NCBI GenBank assembly: GCA_963691655.1
Contig: OY829328.1
Coordinates: 29,283,890 to 29,347,889 of the forward strand
Length of the DNA: 64,000 bases
DNA from: Toxonevra muliebris
Lineage: Eukaryota > Arthropoda > Insecta > Diptera > Pallopteridae
Direction: 5' to 3'
The notes beneath the pieces were generated by a model. It was not told the origin of the DNA and did not search any database. It saw only the letters and a program-made list of their open reading frames with translations. A program made the position numbers and the translations under genes. This document shows, one piece after another, positions 55,924-64,000 of this stretch (the stretch's first letter is position 1; each line of letters starts with the position of its first letter).

Positions 55924-57612
55924 GCAATAGAAAAAAAAGATGATGTAGTAAAATCTGACATTGAACATCTCACAAACATTAATCAAGTCATCACATTCAA
56001 TCATAATATAACTCCGGTTATTCGTAGCAATGAAGAGCTGGATAAAATAAACTCTTTATTACCTGAGGACCAGCGTGGAATTCTTACTTCGGTTGAAGAG
56101 GTCAATAATATCATCAAAACTAGACCCAATAAAAAGTCTACTGGCTCTGATGATTTACCTTTTTTCATAATTAAACAATTCTCTCCGGGTATTATACTTT
56201 TCTTAACGATTTTATTCAATCATCTTCTTTCCATTGCATATTTTCCACACTCTTGGAAAATGGCCCTCATCACGGCTATACCCAAGCCTGGTAAAGATTC
56301 AACAATCATTTCAAACTGGAGACCTATTTCTCAACTGCTATGCATAGCCAAGATATTTGAGAAAATTATAGCTGTTCGTATTTGGTCACATATTGATTCA
56401 CTTGATATTCTTCAAAATCAGTTTGGTTTTTTACCCGGGCATTCAACTGAACACGCTTTATGCAAAATTCAGAATGATATTACAAACGGCCTTAATAATA
56501 AAATGATCACATCAATTGTGGCATTGGACTTAAAGGCGGCTTTTGACACTGTATGGCATGATGGTCTCATTCATAAAATGATGAAACTAAATTTTAAAAC
56601 TTTCATAACTAGGATTATCAGATCATCATTGAACTCAAGAAGATTTGCGGTTCGAATTAACAATGTAATTTCGGATTGGCACGACATGCCTTGTGGCACC
56701 CCACAGGGTTCCGTATTATCGCCAATCTTATTCAATTTGTTTATGTATGATATTCCTATTAATAATAACGTTAAACTTACTCAGTTTGCAGACGACACGA
56801 CGATTCATATTACACATAATCGACCCAAGATAGCACAAAATCTCTTAAACGTTTATTTAAATGAACTACTAGCCTATTTTAACAAATGGAAACTCATGCT
56901 AAATGTTTCTAAAACGGAATTCATCAATATTATGGGTCAGGTTTGCGATACCAGTGCTTATTTTAGAAAGAAATGTCGTGGCATGTGTATAAAACTGGGT
57001 GGTGAAGCTATCACACACTCAAAAGACATCCGATTATTGGGAGTGCAATTCCAAACAAATGGTAGATTTACCAAAAATGTGACTATACGAATTAATAAGG
57101 CTCGAAAAGCTAAATTTGCAATTAATCGTATTTTAACTAACCGTTACATAAACACGAGAATTAAGACTGGTATTTATAAATTATATATACGACCCATCCT
57201 TACATATGCTGCCCCTGTTTGGTGTTTACAACCCTTTGTTAGTTCACATCAGATGGAATTAATGAGAACGTTTGAACGTGGTTGTCTTCGTTCCACGACA
57301 AATACGAAAAGAGACATTGGTTCATATAAATATGGTAAAATCTTTGAAATATATTCCGCAGCAAAGTGTGCGAGAATGGATCGCTTCGTGGCGTACAGAC
57401 ACTATAATTTTTTCAATAAATGCATAAACTCTGAACTTATTAAAATTAGGGATTTCATACATTGCCCAAATCAGATAAGTGGTAAATACACAAAGATTAC
57501 ATACATTCATGATCTACATGAATCGGGACAACTGGTCTTAAATGACAAAATTTTAATTTTTCACACTAGATACAATCATGAAAACGGACTAGTGTATAAC
57601 ACCGGGCAATAG
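55924..57612 (+). CDS. Reverse transcriptase (partial LINE ORF2)
   Basis: LINE reverse transcriptase copies element RNA into DNA at the insertion site. Visible blocks: RPNKKSTGSDDLPFFIIKQF, LITAIPKPGKD (block 1), NWRPISQLLCIAKIFEKI (block 2), QFGFLPGHSTEHAL, ALDLKAAFDTVWHDGLIHKM (first catalytic Asp), GTPQGSVLSPILFNLFMYDI, and the catalytic box FADDTT, where YADD is more usual. The C-terminal part has YIRPILTYAAPVWC and the ERGCLRST region. The first in-frame ATG is 56260, but the protein clearly starts further 5' in an intact element. It is not a host gene and cannot mobilise itself without the missing endonuclease. Confidence 0.9.
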   Translation, partial: AIEKKDDVVKSDIEHLTNINQVITFNHNITPVIRSNEELDKINSLLPEDQRGILTSVEEVNNIIKTRPNKKSTGSDDLPFFIIKQFSPGIILFLTILFNHLLSIAYFPHSWKMALITAIPKPGKDSTIISNWRPISQLLCIAKIFEKIIAVRIWSHIDSLDILQNQFGFLPGHSTEHALCKIQNDITNGLNNKMITSIVALDLKAAFDTVWHDGLIHKMMKLNFKTFITRIIRSSLNSRRFAVRINNVISDWHDMPCGTPQGSVLSPILFNLFMYDIPINNNVKLTQFADDTTIHITHNRPKIAQNLLNVYLNELLAYFNKWKLMLNVSKTEFINIMGQVCDTSAYFRKKCRGMCIKLGGEAITHSKDIRLLGVQFQTNGRFTKNVTIRINKARKAKFAINRILTNRYINTRIKTGIYKLYIRPILTYAAPVWCLQPFVSSHQMELMRTFERGCLRSTTNTKRDIGSYKYGKIFEIYSAAKCARMDRFVAYRHYNFFNKCINSELIKIRDFIHCPNQISGKYTKITYIHDLHESGQLVLNDKILIFHTRYNHENGLVYNTGQ

Positions 57613-57850
57613 ACAATATTTAATTAATTAATTCTTTTCACTTTTGTCACATGTACCGTATCAATTTTGTTCAAGTATTATGGTTTTTCATTGTTTTTTA
57701 CCTTTTTTTAATATTATACCCATGAACAGAAATGTACCTATTTAATTTTGTACTTAGATAAGTTAACTAAGCATCCATATAAATTGTATCCCGTTTATTG
57801 GATAAATAAATAAACATTTAAACAAAAAAAAAAGAAAAAAAAGAAAAGTT
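55924..57850 (+). mobile_element. 5'-truncated Jockey-type LINE retrotransposon
   Basis: From 55924, just after an in-frame TAA, the frame is open to the stop at 57612; an A-rich 3' tail ends near 57850 after ATAAATAAATAAAC. The endonuclease half and ORF1 are missing, typical of 5' truncation on insertion. No clear target duplication was found. It lies between the two inverted arms, in the gap between the four-TM genes. The frame is intact, which implies a rather young insertion compared with the other LINE relics here. Confidence 0.85.
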
Positions 57851-59951
57851 AGTGTTTTCAATTTTTATAAAGTTAAAAGCAAGTATGAATGAAAAACTGA
57901 GTGAGGAATTGTGTTCAAGTCCCAGTGAACACATTTGCTGCATATTCCATCCTATCGTCGTGTTGTAATATTCTACGTCGAAAAATATTTATTTCTAAAA
58001 ATTGTAAAAATCTAAATATCGGAAATCATAATGTTTTAGAAATAAGAAATCGTTAAAGATATTTTTTTTGAAACACGAAGAAAAAAACGAAGATTGTCAT
58101 TTCAGAAAACAAAAAATGAGTTCCACGGCAATGTTGCCAGTTTTTTTTTTTATAAAAAGAGCAAAATGTTAAAAAAATGTAGACCAAAATAAGGTTTTTA
58201 CGAAAGTCATCTATTTAATGAAGCCTTTGTTTTTTCATAATTTTGACATTATATTGTGCATACATTCATATTTACTTTGCACATAGGTAAATATAAAATT
58301 TTAAATATTTGGTATTTCGTTTTAATCTAATAATTCTTCAAAGTATCTTATTTTTTTTAACACTCTATTGTTTTCATAAATTTAATTACTAAATTTGCGT
58401 ATCATCTCTTCTGTGAAACGCAAGTTCATAGATTTCATATAATATTTAATACGAAAAATTTAATACTTTATACTTTTACCGTTAGGCTGTGGTTATATTG
58501 CGAGTATGCTCTGCGAACACCATGAAATTGTTAATTTACAAATATATTAATAATAAAATACAAAAATGGTAAACTTATCCGATGATAAGTTCCACGCCCA
58601 CTTCCTATATAATCTAATTTCGAAATGCATATATCTTGTAAAGTATCATAGATAGAAAGCTAAAATTTGGCAAGTAGATATAATTTACTCGATAATTTTA
58701 GCTATAGCGAAAACAGAGAAAATCGGTCAACTTCCACGCCTTCATATATAGTTAATTTGGATATATGTATATGATATGATATTGTAACCTCTAAAATCTC
58801 ACAGGAGATCCGGAAGCGAGGTTTTAGGAGTCACGGCCCCCCGACCCCTCCTCCCCTTCCCCTGATACGTTCATCGTCTTTTTACTTATTCCGGCGGTAT
58901 TATTTGATATTATTCGTCTTTGTATGCGATTTTTGTGCGAGTAAATGGAATAGCCCATGGATGTGTGAAGTATAATAATACACAGTAGACTAAACAGGAA
59001 GAAAACTATTTTAGAATCTGTAAGAACTAATTGGCAGCTATAAAAAAATTTTGCACTAAAAGTCGAAAGTAAAAGTCGACTTAAAAAAAAAAAAAAAATT
59101 TTGTCTTCACAAAATATCACAAAAAAATAAATATTTAGTCATCACAAAATATCATTTTTTTAACTGTTAGCCAAAAATGTACATATACAAATAGAAGTGC
59201 AAGTTGGCATTTATTGTTTCGGTGGGTACACTAATTTTCATAAGGTTTCAAACTGCTGTTGTATTTGTGTTTCCTTATGGAAAATTTTACTTAAGAGAAA
59301 ACATTATATATATGTATATACTTAATGAAATAAGAATTGTTAAATCTTACATGAATCTTGTGGTTCAAAACCACCACTTGCATTATTCCACAAAGCCTAT
59401 ATTAAAAAGCCGCTAAAACCATTTCAACTAAAATCAGTTTTAGCTATTAGCATCCTTAAAAACGATCCATTAAATGTTCAATTTATTCATTCTATAGTAG
59501 TTTAATGGTCCGCTTTTCATCGCGTTTTAAATTTAATTGCCTTTATAAAATATCTCAGGGATTTGTACATTATTGTGAAAGATAACTGCCAAATAGTTAC
59601 ATTACCGGTACATTATAGAATTTGATGTAGTTAAACTGCAGGTTAAGTATACATAACAGCTATAATTATCCGTGGTATCTCTGCGGCTTTGTTGTTGTTT
59701 TCCCATACAATTATCGCTGCTAGTTATACATTACTAGAAGCAAGAGGCGAATAAAACGCAGCTTTGAATGATGGCTATGTAATGTTTTAAATTTGTTAAT
59801 TTCATGCTCCTAGTGGGTATGCTAAAAAAGATTTTTTTATTAAATATCACAGACACTTCGTTTTTTGTTCATTTTTGTCTGTCACAGAGATTATTTATAC
59901 TTTACCCGAAAAGTACGGAGACAGACCTAAAGTGTCGAAGTAAAACTTCTT
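57851..59951. other. Intergenic, no gene seen
   Basis: AT-rich sequence between the LINE tail and the right inverted arm. A C-rich tract near 58835-58862 and a diverged copy of the small GTACTTTT MITE near 59850-59935 are the only distinctive features. Confidence 0.5.
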
Positions 59952-60358
59952 TTCTCTTGTCCTAGAGTAAAACCAACCGGATGTGACGTCGCGCGTAAGT
60001 TCGCAATGGGACATAATTTTGTCGAGCAATGAGGGGCTAAATATCAATATTCCGTAACTGAATTCACGAGCAAACTATATATTAAACGATTCATAAATAG
60101 TTTTAATTTAATATAACATATTAATTACACACACACACGCCTATGGCAGAAAGAACAATGTGTAGCGTCGCCATCTTAAAGTTTATGACAGTTATACATT
60201 TCACATACAGATGGCGCAAATGTCCAAGGAATAACATGAAGATGTCGCACACAAAAAGAGTTCGCTACAATTATCATCGACATTACCGGTACAGAGTTGC
60301 AATTTTTGTTCTAGAATTAATCCAAAAAAAAAAAAAAAATTAGTTGTGTATTAACGAA
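59952..60358. repeat. About 407-bp inverted arm, right copy
   Basis: Inverted partner of 53925-54337. The outer ends of the pair face away from each other, as expected of the termini of one foldback element about 6.4 kb long, though two independent insertions in opposite orientation would look the same. It includes an (AC)n stretch near 60129 that the left arm lacks. Confidence 0.85.
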
Positions 60359-60530
60359 CACAAGTCAGAAGTGAAACTTCTTGTGAACTAAGCGAAACAA
60401 AAGCAATAAAATTAAAAAACACAAGCCAATGTAGTAAAAAATTTAGCGATTGAAAAATGTAATTTGCTTGTTATTTGCTTGTGTTTCGTTTAATTCACAA
60501 GAAGTTTCACTTCTGCCTTGTGTTCGTTAA
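60350..60530. mobile_element. Foldback MITE with TTAA ends
   Basis: About 56 bp of nearly perfect inverted ends (TTAACGAACACAAG, then CAGAAGTGAAACTTCTTGTG) enclose about 65 bp. TTAA lies at both extremes (60350-60353, 60527-60530), as in piggyBac-type insertions. It abuts the right inverted arm and shares its last nine bases. Confidence 0.7.
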
Positions 60531-61206
60531 TATTTTTTTTAGCGTTCTTTGTCTGTCTTGTAGTTTTGTATGATGCTTGATTTTTAAGTCTTATGTTTTT
60601 AATTAAATAATTAAAAATTTGAGTAAAAATCGAACAAAAACAAGGATAATTCTGACAATTTTCGAAAGTGCAGATATATGAACAAATGAGTAAAGTACGT
60701 TTTTGAATACTACAATAGAAACAATATCAAGCAGAGGCAACCAAGAACAATTTTGGTAACAATCAGTGTTAAAGTTAATATTTAGCTCTATATCACCAGC
60801 AATACCATCAATAAAAGCATCTACTACCCAATATACGCCAATATCATTAAAATTCTTTTTTTTATATAAATTAAATTATCATTAACTCAAGTACATACAT
60901 TTGTACGGATATATTCTATTTATGGTATTTCAACATCTGCGTTACTTAAAAGAAAAATATTAATAAGACGTGTAAAATCTTACATTTCTCACCCTGTTTC
61001 TTCATGCCACACATCAACGAGAGCGAGAGACTGTGCAATACAAAACAATCAGTAAGTATTCATCGCTTCCCAAAAATGTATCTCAAAAATACTCAGTATT
61101 TTTTTCTCCATAAAATAAATTATAATATTTTCCTCTCACATAATTCATCCCATTGTGCGCTCTTTTCATTAGTGATCATGTAGCTCACGGTAGCCTGATG
61201 GTAGCT

Positions 61207-61240
61207 TCAGTCTCATTTTGTTTTTCATTTGAAATAGTTC
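61207..61240 (+). promoter_or_regulatory. Core promoter: Inr TCAGTC and DPE at +28
   Basis: TCAGTC (61207-61212) is a full match to the fly initiator TCAKTY, with A at 61209 as +1. AGTTC at 61236-61240 begins exactly at +28 and fits the DPE consensus RGWYV. No TATA box precedes it. The predicted 5' UTR is 87 nt to the ATG at 61296. Confidence 0.7.
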
Positions 61241-61295
61241 GTTTGAAACGTTATTCTAAGCTACAAAAAAAGTCGAAGAAAATATATACAATACA

Positions 61296-62619
61296 ATGAA
61301 TTTAGTTACCGATAAAGCCATTTTTAATGTCAGCTTGAAAAATGCGTGTTTGGCCATTGCGATATTCTTTCTTGTTTCTTTGGTGCTCGGCGTCATAGTA
61401 CGGCCAAGTTGTGAGTAAAATACATAAAAATGTTCTTCATTTTGTGATTGTCATTAAAAAGTACGATTATACTTTTCCAAGCGCTCTGTGTCATACACCA
61501 CTTGTTTCAATAATATTGGTATAATTTCTCTAGATCTATATGTATACACATATTTATATGAAATATACGTATATGCAAAAAAAAAAATTCCGTGGGAAAA
61601 AGGTAAAAGACCATAACTCAAGTTTTGCTGGAAAATTAAATTCAATATAAATTCAAAACTATTGAGTATTTTTAGATAATTTTTTGAGCTGGTAGCCTTG
61701 ATAGCAAGTGATCTTATATATTAATATTATTCTTAGAATTTGTTGTTAGATTAATAAATTGTAAATAAAGAATGTTTTTCGGTATGAGCATAGAGTTTTC
61801 TATACCGTTACCATAATTTCTTTGAATATTTCTGATTTGATAGATTTATCAAATCTACTCGACAAAACATATGCACATATGCTGTTATGCTTTTTTACCC
61901 GAGAATTGTCGGCCATGAATTGTGTGGCTATTTTTTTCTGACACACTTTGTTAAAACTGTAAACAAGTTTTTGTTTTCTAAAATACAAAAACAAAATACA
62001 AATGTATTAAAATTTTTGAAAAAGAATCAACCCAAATAAGTGACATCATTTCTTAACAATTTTGCTGTGATCTTCACACATACACCCTGTATTTTGATAA
62101 TAAATTATTGTACGATTTTTTACAGATCTCTCAAGTGGCACTACACTTATTGGCTTCATAATCGAATTGGTTGGTAATTTGGCTTTATTATTCGGCGTGC
62201 TATGGGTGAGTATTTAGTTTGAATCAAAATGTTATCAGAAAATTAATTATTACTCTGATTCTTCTTCTTTTTCATCTCTAATTTTTAGAGCAATCAATGG
62301 TTGGTGTTAGTTTGGCTTATCAATGCCTTACTCTTCTTCATTCAGTGGCCAATCGCCATTTTGGGTGTCATATTCAATTTTGGCGATTATCGCGCTGTTG
62401 CAATGTTTAACAATATCTTTCTCATACTATTGGAATACTTTATAATTTTAGGTATGCACCTATCTATAATATTGAATTAGCTTTAAATTTAGTATTTTCT
62501 TTCAATCAAATTCTTTTCTGTTTCCAGTACTTTTCGCATACTGCGCTCGCCTTGTCTATTCGTATTACCATCATTTGAGGAATAGTCAGTTGAATCCACA
62601 ACATGCCGTTGTAGTTTAA
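61296..62619 (+). CDS. Small four-transmembrane protein, DUF4728-like, 4 exons
   Basis: Exons 61296-61410, 62126-62205, 62289-62451 and 62528-62619, all GT-AG (donors GTGAGT, GTGAGT, GTATGC); 450 nt, 149 aa. Helices at about 15-36, 44-65, 68-96 and 105-130, with very short loops; the short N-terminus (MNLVTDKAIFNVSLKN) and the tail with YSYYHHLRNSQ are polar. Intron phases 1, 0, 1 and the helix-per-exon layout match the gene at 52909-49735, so the two are probably old tandem duplicates now lying head to head. Sequence similarity between them is low, and the DUF4728-like label is more tentative here. Function unknown; a membrane location is inferred from the helices. Confidence 0.85.
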
Positions 62620-63738
62620 TGTGGATGTACATATATACTCTAGTATAAACAAACCAATTTAAAGATATGTGCCGATATCTTGTTTTTTACATGACCAAAA
62701 GAAGTAGTTGTAGTCTTGTCTTAGCAGTTTAAAATTTGTTTTGTATTCACAACAAAATCTACATCAAAAATAATAATAAAAACAACAAATACTTATTAAA
62801 ATATTCTATTGAAATTTGTTAATACCTGCTTCTATGTATAAACAGTATATGATATTATTTTTCGTGCATTAATTAATTGTAGCTAAGTTAAGTGTTAGTA
62901 GCTTTATTTCATTAATTTCTTTAGTAAAAGTGTAGGCGCACTTCATGTCGATGACGGCACATACCTGTTATAAATTTTTTTTAATATCAAGATGATGTTG
63001 TCATACAATGCAGTTAAAACTAACTGACGTCAACTCATTTTAATAATAATAACTCTCGATAAAACAAATATTCGACAAACTTATTTATGTGTCATAGCAA
63101 ACATCGGATAATTCAATTCATTCAATAATATTAGCATGAATTCTTATTAACTTTTGTTTCAATGTCGGGAGTATACATAGTATGCACCTGTGCTGGATAG
63201 TAACATTTCTACCGTAACAAAGTTTTTATATTATGTGCCCCTTTTAATAATATTACTAACATTACCATTTTATTGGCAGGTTGACTGATTTTTTTACTAA
63301 ATACCTGCTACCCATTTGTAATGTAAAAGAAATGTTTTCCAAGCTAATTGGCTGTCAGGACTATTGTAATTTTAAGCTTGCTAATTAGCTATATATGAAT
63401 GTAGCCATTCAGTCAGGGCAGAGTCAAATTTGATTGTGATGATTGTTTTCATGCATGTAATACTAATTAGTCATAAAAGTTTTTTTTCCCCCTGTGAAAA
63501 CATAGTCAGACTCGCCAAAGTGAAGATATTTAACACGGATCCGTCGTTGGTATAAAATTTATACACTTTTCAAATACATATTGTTTCACATGTTTGATAG
63601 CTCACATGAATAACTAAATAATATAACAAAGAAATGTAATAAAATTGTTTTTATTGAATAAAATGGCAGAAAGGTTTATAATTCAATGAAAATATTCAGA
63701 AAATATTAATATTTTATAATAATATATACTCTATTTTA
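62620..63738. other. Intergenic, 3' of the + strand four-TM gene
   Basis: A poly(A) signal candidate AATAAA is at 62775-62780, about 155 nt after the stop. Nothing else is recognised. Confidence 0.5.
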
Positions 63739-63838
63739 GTTGTGGTATTACATTGTATCAAATTAATACATCAACGACTGATTCGATTGGCAAAATGAGC
63801 GACGGATGCGTGTTAAATCAAATACCCCATACGATTAG

Positions 63839-64000
63839 TTGGATGAGATGGAAGATGTCAACAAATTTTTGGATAATCTCAATCTCGAGACTGCGTTCAA
63901 TTAATCGTCTGGCGCCGACGATTCGGCAGAAGCAACACTCACGTACCACGATGCTCAACATAGTGTAGATTATTCTGAGCCATTCAAAGATTTCTTCGTA
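63839..64000 (+). other. Possible coding exon interrupted by one stop, runs off window
   Basis: After an AG at 63837-63838 a frame reads LDEMEDVNKFLDNLNLETAF, then AAT, TAA (63902-63904), and continues open as SSGADDSAEATLTYHDAQH and more to the window end. Both halves have acidic, protein-like composition in the same frame. It could be a pseudogene, an assembly error, a 5' UTR followed by an exon, or chance; an overlapping - strand frame is also open. Confidence 0.25.

Noticed and set aside
57322..57510. Open frame on - inside the LINE
   Set aside because: Antisense shadow of the reverse transcriptase frame.
1..64000. CRISPR arrays, bacterial operons or a new defence locus
   Set aside because: No spaced direct-repeat array or prokaryotic gene organisation; the whole window reads as fly nuclear DNA.

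Overview
This is an AT-rich piece of an insect nuclear genome, most likely from an acalyptrate fly such as a tephritid. The evidence is the spliced genes with short GT-AG introns, an Inr+DPE core promoter, TATG/CATA microsatellites of the kind common in flies, and a very heavy load of small DNA transposons, LINE relics and tRNA-derived SINE heads. The species is an inference. There are no prokaryotic operons, rRNAs or CRISPR arrays.

Host genes, left to right: (1) the 3' part of a divergent ionotropic receptor (IR) on + (3-1667). (2) A ten-exon gene on - (25386 down to 3214) whose spliced frame stays open through all nine introns and gives a 670-residue secreted SMOC-family protein, the likely ortholog of Drosophila magu/pentagone (signal peptide, Kazal, thyroglobulin-1, EF-hand pair, low-complexity acidic linker, thyroglobulin-1, EF-hand pair). 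(3) A complete intronless IR paralog on + (37338-39212). (4) and (5) Two small four-TM proteins of the DUF4728-like type, one on - (52909 down to 49735, 4 exons, 181 aa) and one on + (61296-62619, 4 exons, 149 aa). They have identical intron phases and lie head to head. A possible further exon runs off the right edge.

Almost everything else that can be recognised is mobile DNA. Magu introns hold a long-TIR foldback (5361-6603), Tc1 and CACTG-element relics, a CACTG-ended element with TAA target duplications (10310-11487), a piggyBac relic with GGTACCCGGGTACC palindromes (17.1-18.1 kb) and a pogo-type MITE (23525-24135). Between magu and the second IR lie LINE relics and a mariner (35514-36679) carrying a nested foldback MITE. 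From 45 to 48.5 kb several hAT-type elements are packed together, two with target duplications that abut. Between the two four-TM genes lies a 5'-truncated Jockey-type LINE inside a pair of about 410-bp inverted arms (53925-54337 and 59952-60358).

The genes do not form one pathway: chemosensory receptors, a secreted BMP-modulating matrix protein and small membrane proteins simply neighbour each other. The most notable points are the two local paralog pairs, the SMOC architecture with two EF-hand pairs and a frame-neutral cassette exon, and transposon families whose boundaries can be fixed from empty sites and target duplications within this one window. All calls come from reading the sequence; no database search was run.
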